This document shows, piece by piece, positions 27,127-37,710 of a stretch of 64,000 nt of DNA. Numbering within the stretch: the first letter of the stretch is position 1; each line of letters starts with the position of its first letter. The translations under genes were made by a program, and so were the position numbers. The notes beneath the pieces are model-generated. The model did not search any database and was not told where the DNA came from. It worked only from the letters and a program-made list of their open reading frames with translations. This stretch comes from Candidatus Phyllobacterium onerii (GTDB lineage Bacteria; Pseudomonadota; Alphaproteobacteria; Rhizobiales; Rhizobiaceae), in the NCBI RefSeq assembly GCF_028331445.1, contig NZ_JAQMHX010000004.1, positions 248,001-312,000 on the forward strand, given 5' to 3'.

Positions 27127-28425
27127 TCAATCGGCAGCGAGTTGATTGCGCGGCCAACTAACGATGACCTCCGCACCCTGGCCCGGATCGTTGCGATTGC
27201 GGAAGGTAATCGTCGCGCCCGAACGCTCCAAAAGCGTCTTGGCGATGAAAAGGCCGAGCCCGAGCCCGCCGCCATGTTCATTGATTTCGCGGTCGCGGCC
27301 GGTGGTATAGGGCTCGCCGATGCGGTCGAGAATTTCAGCGGCAAAACCCTGGCCATCGTCGCTGACGATGATCTCCACGGTCCTGTCGGTCCAGCCCCAG
27401 CTAACCTCGACTGTCGCCCTGGCAAAATCAATCGCGTTCTCGACCAGATTGCCCAGCCCGTAGATGATGCCGGGATTACGCCGGATGATAGGTTCGACAC
27501 CGTCGCCTCTCAGCTTCTTCACCACGATGTTGATGCCAAAATTGCGGTTGGGCTCGATGACTTCCTCGATGAGCGAGGAGATCTTCAACCGCGACATGTG
27601 TTCTTCACTGGTCGAGGACAGGCTGGTCAACCGCTTCAGAATCTCCCGGCAACGGTCGGTCTGCGAACGCAGAAGCTCGATATCCTCGGCAAAACGGTCG
27701 TCCTGTTTGAGGCTCCGCTCCATTTCCTTGGCGACGAGGGCGATCGTTGCAAGCGGGGTGCCGAGCTCATGCGCTGCGGCAGCGGCAAGCCCATCCAGCG
27801 CGGAGAGATGTTGCTCGCGCTGCAGGATCAGTTCTGTCGCGGTCAGCGCATCGGCGAGGAGGCGCGCCTCTTCCGCGACACGGTAGGCATAGACGGCAGT
27901 AAAGGCGAGGGCGGAGACCACCGAACACCAGACGCCGGCAATGAGCACGAAGGGAAGTTGCATGCTCTGGCCTTCATACCAGGGCAGCGGCAGATAGACA
28001 TTGGCAAGCACCGTGGCGCAGATGGTGACGAGAAGGCCGAGCGCGATCGTAGCGTAGGCCGGCAGCGAGGTGGCCGAAATGATCACCGGGACGATCATCA
28101 GCACCGCGAAGGGGTTTTGCAATCCGCCGGTCATATAAAGGAGACCCGCCACCTGCAGAATATCGAACGCTAGGACAGTGACCGCCGCGCGCGGCTCGAG
28201 CCGGTGGTTGATCGGATAGCGGAATGACATCAGGAGGTTCAGCCACGCCGAACAGGCGATCATCGCGAAACAGATGCTGACGGGGAAGGGGAATTTGAGG
28301 TAGAGCGCGACGAAAAGCACCGCGATGCTCTGGCCGGCAACGGCAAGCCAGCGCAGGCGAATGAGCGTCGTCAGCCGTAGCCGCCGCGACAGATATGATG
28401 AGCGTATGCCGAAATCCTGAACCAT
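27127..28425 (-). CDS. actS: Redox sensor histidine kinase ActS (RegB/PrrB family)
   Basis: Membrane sensor kinase with six transmembrane segments in residues 25-190. The quinone-sensing heptapeptide GGLQNPF in the membrane domain, the H-box HELGTPLATIALVAKEMERS and the redox-active Cys in QTDRCREILKRL are all retained. The ATPase domain has GLGNLVENAIDFA, DDGQGF and GGLGLGLFIAKTLLERSGA. 432 aa. Partner of ActR. Confidence 0.95.
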   Translation of the reverse strand: MVQDFGIRSSYLSRRLRLTTLIRLRWLAVAGQSIAVLFVALYLKFPFPVSICFAMIACSAWLNLLMSFRYPINHRLEPRAAVTVLAFDILQVAGLLYMTGGLQNPFAVLMIVPVIISATSLPAYATIALGLLVTICATVLANVYLPLPWYEGQSMQLPFVLIAGVWCSVVSALAFTAVYAYRVAEEARLLADALTATELILQREQHLSALDGLAAAAAHELGTPLATIALVAKEMERSLKQDDRFAEDIELLRSQTDRCREILKRLTSLSSTSEEHMSRLKISSLIEEVIEPNRNFGINIVVKKLRGDGVEPIIRRNPGIIYGLGNLVENAIDFARATVEVSWGWTDRTVEIIVSDDGQGFAAEILDRIGEPYTTGRDREINEHGGGLGLGLFIAKTLLERSGATITFRNRNDPGQGAEVIVSWPRNQLAAD

Positions 28426-28498
28426 GCGGGAGCTTTAGAACAAACGGAGTGCAAAGGGAATTGTGGAGTTTTTGGGGAGGCAGCAGCGTTGCCGCCTT

Positions 28499-28615
28499 AC
28501 CCTCCCCCTTGTGGGGAGGGGGCGGAGCGAAGCGACGGGGAGGGGTTCTTTTCTAAAAACGAGCGAACGCCCCTCCCTGCTGCTGCGCAGCCTCCCTCCC
28601 CACAAGGGGGGCTGC
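28499..28615. repeat. RIME-like GC-rich inverted repeat element, copy 2
   Basis: Arms CCCTCCCCCTTGTGGGGAGG (from 28501) and CTCCCTCCCCACAAGGGGGG (to 28610) with inner hairpins GGAGCGAAGCGACGG and GCTGCTGCGCAGC. Same family as 13687-13824. Lies between actS and hrpB. Confidence 0.65.
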
Positions 28616-28622
28616 GGCCCAC

Positions 28623-31190
28623 TCAAGTCCCCCGAGGTTTTGCCCTGGCGGTTGGCGATGCATTTGCCGGATCCTCCGGCCAGACGTGTCTTGGATAGCG
28701 GCCGCGCATGTCGCTGCGCACATCCGCCCACGAGCCTTTCCAGAAGCCGGGAAGATCGCGTGTGATCTGAATCGGGCGGTGTGCGGGCGACAGGAGTTCG
28801 AGCAGGAGTGGGATGGTGCCACCGGCAATGGCGGGATGCATGCCGAGACCGAAGAGCTCCTGCACGCGCACGCTCAGCACCGGTTCCCCTTCATCATAGC
28901 GGATCGGGATATTCGAGCCGGTCGGCACTTCGAAATGGGTTGGCGCAAGCGTGTCGATCTTCCGCTGGAGATCATAGGGAACAGCGGAGCGCAGCCCCTC
29001 GATAAGCACGTGGGCGGGGATCTGGCTCAAGTGTGCAGAGCCTTTGAGGAAGGGCAACAGCCAGTCATCCAGCGCCGCGATGAGAGCATCGTCATCCATG
29101 GCTGGCCAAGGCGCCCCGAGCCCCTGATGCAGCCAGGCGAGCCGGCGGCGCAGGATCGTCGCTTCCTTCGACCATGGCAGAATGCCCGGACCATGCGCGC
29201 GGACGGCGGCGATGACGCCAAGATCAGCCTCCTCGCCTGTCGGTGCAGGCAACGTCTTTTCGGACAATGCAATAGCGCCGATACGGGTGGCATCGCGTGC
29301 CTGCAGGGCATTCCGCGTGGGATCGTAGGTCACCTGCCGCCCGCTGACGATGCGATTGGCCAAGGCATCGCGGATTTCGGCTTCGGTCACCTCGGCAGCA
29401 GCGAGAATGCGCGCACGCCCCGCACGTCCGGCGAGATCGGCAACGACGAGCCATGGCGACTTCGCCAGCGAAGTGGCGGGATCGACCTCGCCGCCGCGCC
29501 CGTTTGCGAGGGTGAACTGGCCATTGCCGCGCGCCTTGGCAATGCGGTCGGGATAGGCGCCGATGAGCAGACGGCCGACACTGTCGGGTTCCGCGGCATT
29601 GCTGTTTCCCGCTAACCGCTTTGCCAGTCCGCGCGCCCGCGTTGCACGATCCCCGCGTTCGCGCTGGAAGCGTGAAAGACGCACATCGAGATCGATATCG
29701 TTGCCGCCGAGGCCGCGTTCGGTAAGGAGTACGGCAAGTTCCGCCGCTCGGTATGCCTGCCCCCGTACGCGCGCGGTCAATACCATATGGGCAAGGCGGG
29801 CAGGCAGGGCCAACTTTCGCATCGCGTTGCCCATGGGCGTGACGCGATTGCTCTCCAGCGCTCCGAGATTTTCCAAAAGCGCCCTGGCTTCCTTGATTGC
29901 AGGAGCCGGCGGCGTATCGAGAAACGCCAGACTTGTCGGGTCGGCAACACCCCAGGCGGCACAATCGAGCACGAGGCCGGTCAAATCCGCTTCGAGGATT
30001 TCCGGCGGGGCGAAGGCTTCCAGCGCCGCCGTCTGTTCGGCTCGCCAGAGGCGCAGCGCGATGCCGGGCTCGGTTCGCCCGGCGCGGCCCGCCCGCTGGT
30101 CGACGGCAGCGCGGGACGCACGCACCGTTTCCAGACGGGTCAACCCGGTGGCGGGTTCGAATTTCGGGAGACGCGCCAAGCCGCTATCGATGACAACGCG
30201 CACGCCATCGATGGTGATCGAGGTTTCGGCTATGGAGGTGGCAAGCACCACCTTGCGTTTGCCGGGAGGTGCCGGCTTGATCGCCGCGTCCTGATCGCGG
30301 CCTTCGAGCGCACCATAAAGCGGCACGATCATCACATCTGCGGCAACGCGGCCTTGCAGCGCCTCAGTGGTGCGTTCGATCTCGCGCTGGCCCGGCAGGA
30401 AGGCGAGGATGCTGCCGGTCTCGTCGGCAAGCGTATCGCGAATGGCCTTGGCCATGGCATCCTCGATCCTCTCATCGGGATTGCGGGCTCGGTAGCGGAT
30501 ATCGATGGGAAAGGAGCGGCCCTTGCTTTCCAGCACCGGCGCGTCAAGTTCTTTGTCTTGACGCAATCCCGGACGGAAAACCGCTTCACACTTTTCCTGG
30601 GATTGCTTGAGCAGACGTGCGACCCGGGCGCCATCGAGCGTTGCCGACATGACAAGAAACTTCAAGTCAGGTCGCAAGGCCGCCTGGACATCGAGCGCCA
30701 ATGCAAGGCCGAAATCCGCGTCCAGACTGCGCTCATGGAACTCATCGAATAGGACAGCGGCGACGTCTTTCAGGTCGGGATCGTCGAGGATCATCCGGGC
30801 GAAAACGCCCTCGGTGACAACGAGGACGCGCGTTTTCGCCGAGACCTTGTTTTCAAGCCGCATGCGATAGCCGACGGTCTCGCCGACCTGCTCGCCGAGG
30901 AGGCTTGCCATGCGGCTGGCAGCGGCGCGTGCGGCAAGCCGGCGCGGTTCGAGCAGGATGATCGTACGGTCCTTGCGCCACGATGCACCGAGCAAGTGCA
31001 GCGGAACGAGGGTGGTCTTGCCCGCGCCCGGTGGAGCGACCAGCACGGCGGCATTGCCGCTCGCCAACGCATCATCGAGCGACGGCAGGATCTCGGCGAC
31101 GGGAAGGGCAGGCAGGTCGATCAAGGCGTGTATCCGCAAATGACAATCGCGGCGTTTTGACAAGGTTTGGGTCTCCAAGTCCAGCGGCAT
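28623..31190 (-). CDS. hrpB: DEAH-type ATP-dependent RNA helicase HrpB, with an in-frame repeat insertion
   Basis: 855 aa. Walker A VAPPGAGKTT (about 51-60), DEFH box in AVLFDEFHERSLDADF (about 149-152), MSATLDG motif III, TSIAETSITIDGVR and QRAGRAGRTEPG motifs V/VI, and the HrpB-specific C-terminus ending GSWADVRSDMRGRYPRHVWP. Residues about 195-210 (QSQEKCEAVFRPGLR) interrupt the usual ARLL-DAPVLESKGRSFPI region and are encoded by the palindrome at 30563-30607. The start is uncertain: a TTG at codon 23, just before IDLPALPVAEILP, would match family length better. Cellular role in Rhizobiales is poorly defined. Confidence 0.93.
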   Translation of the reverse strand: MPLDLETQTLSKRRDCHLRIHALIDLPALPVAEILPSLDDALASGNAAVLVAPPGAGKTTLVPLHLLGASWRKDRTIILLEPRRLAARAAASRMASLLGEQVGETVGYRMRLENKVSAKTRVLVVTEGVFARMILDDPDLKDVAAVLFDEFHERSLDADFGLALALDVQAALRPDLKFLVMSATLDGARVARLLKQSQEKCEAVFRPGLRQDKELDAPVLESKGRSFPIDIRYRARNPDERIEDAMAKAIRDTLADETGSILAFLPGQREIERTTEALQGRVAADVMIVPLYGALEGRDQDAAIKPAPPGKRKVVLATSIAETSITIDGVRVVIDSGLARLPKFEPATGLTRLETVRASRAAVDQRAGRAGRTEPGIALRLWRAEQTAALEAFAPPEILEADLTGLVLDCAAWGVADPTSLAFLDTPPAPAIKEARALLENLGALESNRVTPMGNAMRKLALPARLAHMVLTARVRGQAYRAAELAVLLTERGLGGNDIDLDVRLSRFQRERGDRATRARGLAKRLAGNSNAAEPDSVGRLLIGAYPDRIAKARGNGQFTLANGRGGEVDPATSLAKSPWLVVADLAGRAGRARILAAAEVTEAEIRDALANRIVSGRQVTYDPTRNALQARDATRIGAIALSEKTLPAPTGEEADLGVIAAVRAHGPGILPWSKEATILRRRLAWLHQGLGAPWPAMDDDALIAALDDWLLPFLKGSAHLSQIPAHVLIEGLRSAVPYDLQRKIDTLAPTHFEVPTGSNIPIRYDEGEPVLSVRVQELFGLGMHPAIAGGTIPLLLELLSPAHRPIQITRDLPGFWKGSWADVRSDMRGRYPRHVWPEDPANASPTARAKPRGT
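30563..30607. repeat. Dispersed palindromic element, copy 2, inside hrpB
   Basis: Matches the intergenic palindrome after apbC (19397-19441) at about 38 of 45 positions. It lies in frame within hrpB, adding about 15 residues without a stop. This resembles the protein-coding palindromic elements known from Rickettsia. Confidence 0.75.
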
Positions 31191-31338
31191 TTATAACCAG
31201 GAGCAACGCTGAACGGCAGAAGTAGTGATTTGCTGAATTAGTATGCAAAATTTTGATCAGATTAAACTTTAGGCGAATTGCTTAACCGGGGCAATTCGAG
31301 AATGATTGTTCTGTTTTCCAATCAGGATTTTTTCATCC

Positions 31339-33195
31339 ATGAATTTTCGCTTTTTGCTGCTTTTCGCGCTCGGCCTTAGCGCCTGCAATGACCCCGGTTC
31401 TTCCTCTCAGCAGACAAGTGAAGGCACCTTCGTACCACCTGTCGCTGTCGTCGACACAGGCGGCACAAAAATTATCGAGCCAGAGCCTACCGCGCAGCAA
31501 ATAGCCCGAATGAAGGCAGCCAACTTGCAGGCGCAGGGTAAAATCAAGGAGGCGGCACTGGTCCTGAAAGAAGCGGGATTGATCAGTGAGGCCGCCGGGG
31601 TGTTCAAAAGCGCTGGCCTCGACGAGGAAGCCTACCAGCTCTACGCGCCGGAAGACTTCAAACTGGAAGACACAACGAAATATGATGACTCGCCGGATGC
31701 ACAGCTCGCTGCTGCCGTCGATGAGAAACCATCGGTCATGCGCCACAAGATGACGCTGAACGGCAAGACCTTCTGGTACACCGCATCGGCCGGTCATTTG
31801 ACCGCCTTTGCCAAGAACCCGGAAAAGCAGGAGCCGCAGGCGTCGGTCTTCTATACGGCCTATACGCGCGACGATCTGCCGAGAGAGAGCCGTCCGGTCA
31901 CTTTTTTCTTCAATGGCGGGCCGGGCGCTTCGTCGATCTATCTGCATCTGGCGTCGTATGCGCCGCAACGCGCCTTTCTCAATGGCCCCGAGGTCAAGCC
32001 CGAATGGAAGGACAATCCGCCGGATTCCTTTCCGATGATCGACGACAAGGAGTCGCTCATCGACAAATCCGACCTCGTCTTTGTTGATATCACCCCGGGC
32101 ACAGGCTATTCGCAGGCGATCGCGCCGAAGAAAAACCAAGACTTTTGGGGCGTCACCGTCGACGTGGAACTATCGCGGCAGTTCATCACGCGCTACGTCA
32201 ATTTCAATCACCGCCAAGTCTCGCCCAAATATCTTTACGGCGAATCCTATGCCGGCGGCATTCGCGTGCCAAAGTTGGCGCGAGCGCTGCTGGAGGCAGG
32301 CAAGGGCGATTACGAAAAAAGCGATTCTGTGTCGAAAGCCACGGTGCTAACCGGTGTCGTCTTTCATTCGCCCGCATTTGATTATGCCGCCGAAGACGCC
32401 GTACTCCCCACAACAGCGATGACGGCGGATTACCTGAAAAAGACCACGGCGCGGGGTGATCTCAGCCTGGATGAATATGCGCAGGTACTGCGTGATTCAA
32501 TGATGAAGCAACATTCGGATGGAATTGACCTTTCGAAGTATCTCGGGCCCGACCCGTTGATTGAAGATGCCATTCACAATGCCTATGACTACAGAATGTA
32601 TCTCAAGGTAAATTGGGTTTCGGCATCCTTTTGGGGGGCGCCTGTAAAGCTTCCGACAGAGCCTTGGTATAAATTCGATTTCTTTGAAGAGCGCGCTCTG
32701 AATAACATAATTACTGCATATCTCCCCGCCCACGTAAACTATAAATCGGCGTCAGCTTATACAAGCGCATCCTGGTCCGATTGGTTTCACTCGGCCAGCG
32801 GCGCGTTTGAAAGCTGGGATTTCGACAATAGCGCGAACGGTCTGCCGGATATAGTTGAAATCTTGAAGTATGATCCTTCTCTAAAGCTTCTCACCGTACA
32901 TGGTTACTACGATACGGTAACGCCTTTCCGCCGCTCCGAACTCGATCTCGAGGGCGTTGTTTTCGACAAAGACAAGAACCTGACCCTGCTTGACCGCATT
33001 CCGGTGAAGAACTTTGCGGGCGGGCACATGATCTACTATTCGGAAGAGGCGCGCGCGCCGCTGAAAAAGACGCTCGACGAGTTTTATGACGCGCCGCCCC
33101 ATGGCAACGGGCCGACAATTGTCAAAGCCCGCGATCTTGTCGCTACCATACCGGCGCAGCGTGCCGCCCCTGTCCCTGCCATTGCCCTGCACTAG
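31339..33195 (+). CDS. S10 family serine carboxypeptidase-like lipoprotein, copy 1
   Basis: 618 aa. A lipoprotein signal (FLLLFALGLSAC) is followed by a helical segment (about 55-110, QQIARMKAANLQAQGKIKEA) and the S10 peptidase domain. FFFNGGPGASSIYLHLASYA is the oxyanion region, YLYGESYAGGIRVPKLA carries the nucleophile Ser, LLTVHGYYDTVTPF the Asp and FAGGHMIYYSEEAR the His. S10 enzymes remove C-terminal residues from peptides, usually at acid pH. The upstream frame to 31306 lacks support. The EF-hand gene follows after 11 bp. The same pair occurs again at 40666-42866. Confidence 0.9.
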   Translation: MNFRFLLLFALGLSACNDPGSSSQQTSEGTFVPPVAVVDTGGTKIIEPEPTAQQIARMKAANLQAQGKIKEAALVLKEAGLISEAAGVFKSAGLDEEAYQLYAPEDFKLEDTTKYDDSPDAQLAAAVDEKPSVMRHKMTLNGKTFWYTASAGHLTAFAKNPEKQEPQASVFYTAYTRDDLPRESRPVTFFFNGGPGASSIYLHLASYAPQRAFLNGPEVKPEWKDNPPDSFPMIDDKESLIDKSDLVFVDITPGTGYSQAIAPKKNQDFWGVTVDVELSRQFITRYVNFNHRQVSPKYLYGESYAGGIRVPKLARALLEAGKGDYEKSDSVSKATVLTGVVFHSPAFDYAAEDAVLPTTAMTADYLKKTTARGDLSLDEYAQVLRDSMMKQHSDGIDLSKYLGPDPLIEDAIHNAYDYRMYLKVNWVSASFWGAPVKLPTEPWYKFDFFEERALNNIITAYLPAHVNYKSASAYTSASWSDWFHSASGAFESWDFDNSANGLPDIVEILKYDPSLKLLTVHGYYDTVTPFRRSELDLEGVVFDKDKNLTLLDRIPVKNFAGGHMIYYSEEARAPLKKTLDEFYDAPPHGNGPTIVKARDLVATIPAQRAAPVPAIALH

Positions 33196-33206
33196 GAGAG
33201 CGATCC

Positions 33207-33578
33207 ATGACCATTTCACGCACAATCATCATCGCGCTTCTCTTCACCGTAACGGCCGGGTCAGGCCATGCCGGCGACCGCATGTGGCACCCGAAACCAG
33301 GAGCCAAAACGCAAAAGCAAGATGCGGCATCGATCCATAAGCTGCTTGACAAGGAACTGCGGGCCAAATTCGAGGCGGCAGCGAAGTCCAATCACCTTCT
33401 GACAGCGCAAGCAGCCAACGATGCGGGTTGGGGCTTCGTCGCCGATCAATTTGCCCAGATCGACGTTGATCATGACGGCTATGCCAGTTTCGATGAGGTG
33501 CAGACCTTCTTCGATGGCCGCTCGCCCCTGCCTGCCGCCAGAGCAAGGGCTGCGGCGAAGGTGCAGGTCGTGGAGTAA
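33207..33578 (+). CDS. Secreted EF-hand protein, copy 1
   Basis: 123 aa with a signal peptide (MTISRTIIIALLFTVTAGSG). One canonical 12-residue calcium loop, DVDHDGYASFDE, is flanked by helices (FVADQFAQI and VQTFF). The C-terminus ends SPLPAARARAAAKVQVVE; the copy at 42435-42866 ends SPVAKPAAEGSVQIIE, so the tail is conserved. Strong AGGAGAG ribosome site. Operon partner of the S10 peptidase; it might supply or sense calcium for it, but that is inference. Confidence 0.85.
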   Translation: MTISRTIIIALLFTVTAGSGHAGDRMWHPKPGAKTQKQDAASIHKLLDKELRAKFEAAAKSNHLLTAQAANDAGWGFVADQFAQIDVDHDGYASFDEVQTFFDGRSPLPAARARAAAKVQVVE

Positions 33579-33732
33579 GAAACGGCCACTTTGGCAAAAG
33601 GCGCGCCATGAGAGGCACGCCATTCCCGATAAGAAATGTCGTTCATTCGATTGACGACCCTTGGTGCGATCCTGATAGTGCAACCAGCAAATCACTACGT
33701 TGCATTGATCGAGACGCATTGGGAGAGACTTT

Positions 33733-34844
<1,112 letters not shown>

Positions 34845-34845
<1 letters not shown>

Positions 34846-35315
34846 TGGATGAGAACCTCAAGGTTGTCTTGAGCGGGCTGGACGAGCTTAGCCCGCGCGA
34901 CCTTTATGACATGCTGAAATTGCGGGTGGATGTGTTCGTGGTCGAGCAGAAATGCCCCTATCCCGAGCTGGATGGCAAGGATGGGGATGCGCTCCACCTG
35001 CGGCTGCTTTCCGGAGGCGACCTCGTCGGAAGCGCGCGAATCAGGAAGCCGGCGAAAACCGATCCGGCGGCGCGGATAGGCCGGGTTGTCGTTTCACCCG
35101 AACATCGTGGCAAGAAGCTTGGCGACAGGCTCATGGTCGAGGCCATCGCGCAGTGCGAGCGGCTTTATCCCGAAAGCCCGATCAAACTATCGGCGCAAAG
35201 CCAGTTGCTGCGGTTTTATGGATCCTTCGGTTTCGTGCCGATCTCGGAGGAATATCTCGAAGACGGGATTCCCCATGTCGACATGCAGCGCCCCGCCGCG
35301 CTGACCACGGAGTGA
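34845..35315 (+). CDS. GNAT family N-acetyltransferase (ElaA-like)
   Basis: 156 aa. The ElaA-type start LYDMLKLRVDVFVVEQKCPY and the acetyl-CoA loop RVVVSPEHRGKKLGDRLM are clear; LSAQSQLLRFYGSFGF matches the family end. The ATG at 34845 shares its A with the adhI stop (TGATG). Substrate unknown. Its coupling to adhI suggests it is made with the formaldehyde enzymes. Confidence 0.88.
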
Positions 35316-35321
35316 GACGCG

Positions 35322-35972
35322 ATGTGGAAGCGGCATAATCCATTCTATCTTGCCGCCTTCGTCGGGATTATCACTCTCGCTCTGGCGCTGTACTTTGCGC
35401 CACGCAATGCCTATGTCGTCGCGGCCAATGTCTTCTTCGTGATTTATCTGGTTCTTTCCATCATCAAGGTCCGGAAATTGACACCGGAATACCTGCACCA
35501 AAACGCCGCCAAATCCGATGAACCCGTGTGGATCATTTTTGCGGTGACCTTCGGCACGGTCGTCGTCGCCGTCAGTTCGCTTTTCGTGCTGATCAATTCC
35601 GGCGAGGATCCGCACCCGTTCGATCTCTCGCTGGCTCTCGCCGCAGTGCCGCTTGGCTGGTTCACCGTACACATGATGGCGGCCATCCACTATGCCCATC
35701 TCTACTGGCAGCCGGACGAGACGGCGGAGGGTGCCAAGCAGACGCCCCGCAAACATGTCGGCGGCCTCGATTTCCCGGGCGACAAGGAGCCCGGCGGCTA
35801 TGATTTTCTCTATTTCTCATACGTTATTGGCATGACGGCCCAGACATCGGATACTGCGATCACCAGTACAGATATGCGCAAGATTAATCTGCTACATGCC
35901 ATTGTCTCATACGTCTTCAACACGGTGCTTGTTGCGGCCGCTGTCAACGTCATCGTTTCGCTGGGTCAATAA
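35322..35972 (+). CDS. DUF1345 family integral membrane protein
   Basis: 216 aa with five hydrophobic segments (about residues 10-26, 32-48, 70-90, 104-124, 190-212). The motif YFSYVIGMTAQTSDTAITST and the MAAIHYAHLYW block identify DUF1345. Function unknown. It sits 6 bp after the GNAT gene and 12 bp before fghA, in the same operon. Confidence 0.88.
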   Translation: MWKRHNPFYLAAFVGIITLALALYFAPRNAYVVAANVFFVIYLVLSIIKVRKLTPEYLHQNAAKSDEPVWIIFAVTFGTVVVAVSSLFVLINSGEDPHPFDLSLALAAVPLGWFTVHMMAAIHYAHLYWQPDETAEGAKQTPRKHVGGLDFPGDKEPGGYDFLYFSYVIGMTAQTSDTAITSTDMRKINLLHAIVSYVFNTVLVAAAVNVIVSLGQ

Positions 35973-35984
35973 TCAGGGGAATTT

Positions 35985-36818
35985 ATGGAAACGCTATCGA
36001 TCGCCAAAAGCTTTGAGGGTATTCAGGGCGTCTATCGCCATCGCAGCGACGCCTGCCAGTGCGACATGACGTTCGCGGTTTTCCTGCCTCCACGGGCAAA
36101 GGAGCATCCGGTGCCGCTGCTCTGGTACCTGTCGGGCCTGACCTGCACTCATCAGAACGTCATGGACAAGGGCGAATATCGCCGCGTTGCCGCCGAGCTT
36201 GGAATTGCCATCATCTGCCCGGATACCAGCCCGCGCGGCGAGAATGTCCCCGATGAAAAGGACAATTGGCAGTTCGGCAGCGGTGCGGGTTTCTATCTGG
36301 ATGCCACTCAGGAACCTTGGTCGACGAATTATCGTATGGCGAGCTATATCGCTTATGAACTTCCCGAACTGGTTGCCGCGCAGTTTCCAGTCGACGTGAC
36401 GCGCCAGAGCATTTTTGGCCACTCCATGGGCGGTCATGGTGCCATTACCCTGGCTTTAAAAAATCCGGAACGCTTCAGGTCGGTGTCCGCCTTTGCGCCT
36501 ATTGCACGGCCGATGGTTGCGGGCTGGTCGCGTCCCGCCTTCGAGAAATATCTCGGCAACGATGAAACGGCATGGCGGGCCTATGACAGCGTGGCGCTGA
36601 TCGAGGACGGCTATCGTGTGCCCGAGCTCCTGGTAGACCAAGGAAAGGCCGATGGTTTTCTTGATGACGGCCTGCGGCCCTGGCTGTTGGAAGAGGCCTG
36701 TGCCAAAGTCGGCATCCCGCTGACGCTCAACATGCGCGACGGCTATGATCACTCATATTTCTTTATCTCGACTTTCATGGCCGATCATATCGCCTGGCAC
36801 GCTGACAGGCTGTCTTAA
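35985..36818 (+). CDS. fghA: S-formylglutathione hydrolase
   Basis: Hydrolyses S-formylglutathione to formate and glutathione, completing formaldehyde detoxification started by AdhI. Esterase D family: the nucleophile Ser is in FGHSMGGHGAITLALKNPER, oxyanion loop in LSGLTCTHQNVM, Asp in LVDQGKADGFLD and His in DGYDHSYFFI. 277 aa, normal. Confidence 0.95.
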   Translation: METLSIAKSFEGIQGVYRHRSDACQCDMTFAVFLPPRAKEHPVPLLWYLSGLTCTHQNVMDKGEYRRVAAELGIAIICPDTSPRGENVPDEKDNWQFGSGAGFYLDATQEPWSTNYRMASYIAYELPELVAAQFPVDVTRQSIFGHSMGGHGAITLALKNPERFRSVSAFAPIARPMVAGWSRPAFEKYLGNDETAWRAYDSVALIEDGYRVPELLVDQGKADGFLDDGLRPWLLEEACAKVGIPLTLNMRDGYDHSYFFISTFMADHIAWHADRLS

Positions 36819-36822
36819 ACGT

Positions 36823-36856
36823 CTGCGACCATCTCAGCAATGTGAGATGGTCGCAG
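36823..36856 (+). terminator. Hairpin after fghA
   Basis: Fourteen-bp perfect stem CTGCGACCATCTCA / TGAGATGGTCGCAG with a 6-nt loop, 4 bp after the fghA stop. No T tract, so efficiency is uncertain. Confidence 0.6.
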
Positions 36857-36874
36857 CTTCTGCGCTGTTGGATA

Positions 36875-37318
36875 TCAGGCGAGTTTATCAACCACGTGCT
36901 CAAGCTGTCCGATGAATTTCTGCCAGCCATATTGCGCACCCCGATAATTGGCTTCGTCGTTTTGACCGAAGCCGGATTGCTCCATGCGCAGGAAGGTGCC
37001 GTCTTTCACGGGGGTGAGCGTGAAGGTGACGATGGTCTTGACGCCGTTTTCGGCTTCATCGCCTGAGGCGCTCCAGCTATAGGAGAGGCGCTGCTGCGGT
37101 TCTACCACCAGAACTTCGCAATCGGTGACGCCGTTCCAGTTCGGCATTGGCGGGGCGCGGAAGTTAAATCTGTGACCGACGACGGGCTCAAAGTCGTTGC
37201 TCATGAGCCAATCAGCGATGAGCGGGCCTTGGGTGAGTGCACGCCAGACCTTTTCCGGCGCGTGCGGCATTTCCCGTTCGACGATAAGGGAACGTGTAGC
37301 TGTAGCATGTTGTGTCAT
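36875..37318 (-). CDS. SRPBCC / AHSA1-type protein
   Basis: 147-aa START-like fold: ERMPHAPEKVWRALTQ-like start (VEREMPHAPEKVWRAL), DWLMSNDFEPVVGHRFNFRA and GWQKFIGQLEHVV. Such proteins form hydrophobic ligand pockets; ligand unknown. Its ATG overlaps the upstream ArsR-type gene by 4 bp (ATGA), the standard pairing of these families, in which the regulator controls the operon. Confidence 0.88.
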   Translation of the reverse strand: MTQHATATRSLIVEREMPHAPEKVWRALTQGPLIADWLMSNDFEPVVGHRFNFRAPPMPNWNGVTDCEVLVVEPQQRLSYSWSASGDEAENGVKTIVTFTLTPVKDGTFLRMEQSGFGQNDEANYRGAQYGWQKFIGQLEHVVDKLA

Positions 37319-37638
37319 TGGTCCATCCTGTTTAGCAAATCTTCGAGACGATCGAACCGCTCACGCCAGAATGCGCCGTAGAGGCCCATCCAGTCGATCA
37401 GCGGCGCAAGACCTTGTGGTTCTGCGCTATAGTGGGTTTGGCGCCCGTCGGGCCTATCCCGCACCAGGCCGGCAAGCTTGAGCACGCCGAGATGCTTGGA
37501 TACGGCGGGCTGCGAGATGCCGGAATACTCCGTCAATCCCCGCACGTTTTGTTCGCCGTGCCGCATCAGCTGTTCGAAAATCGCGCGGCGTGTCGGATCG
37601 GCTAGAGTGCGGAAAATACTGTCGGCTGTTGTGTCCAT
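37315..37638 (-). CDS. ArsR family transcriptional regulator (SdpR-like)
   Basis: 107 aa winged helix: FRTLADPTRRAIFEQLMRHG, then the recognition helix in ISQPAVSKHLGVLKLAGLV and the wing RDRPDGRQTHY. No metal-binding Cys motif, so it belongs to the non-metal group often linked to AHSA1 genes. The perfect inverted repeat at 37653-37676, 15 bp before the start, is the probable operator. Confidence 0.9.
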   Translation of the reverse strand: MDTTADSIFRTLADPTRRAIFEQLMRHGEQNVRGLTEYSGISQPAVSKHLGVLKLAGLVRDRPDGRQTHYSAEPQGLAPLIDWMGLYGAFWRERFDRLEDLLNRMDQ

Positions 37639-37652
37639 AATTGATAACCCGT

Positions 37653-37676
37653 GAGCTATGAATTAATCCATAGCTC
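37653..37676. promoter_or_regulatory. Operator of the ArsR/SRPBCC operon
   Basis: Perfect 8-bp arms GAGCTATG / CATAGCTC separated by 8 bp, just upstream of the arsR-type start. The layout fits an autoregulatory ArsR-family site. Confidence 0.65.
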
Positions 37677-37710
37677 TACAGTTATGAATCTGTCAAGCCA
37701 AAAAATGAAA

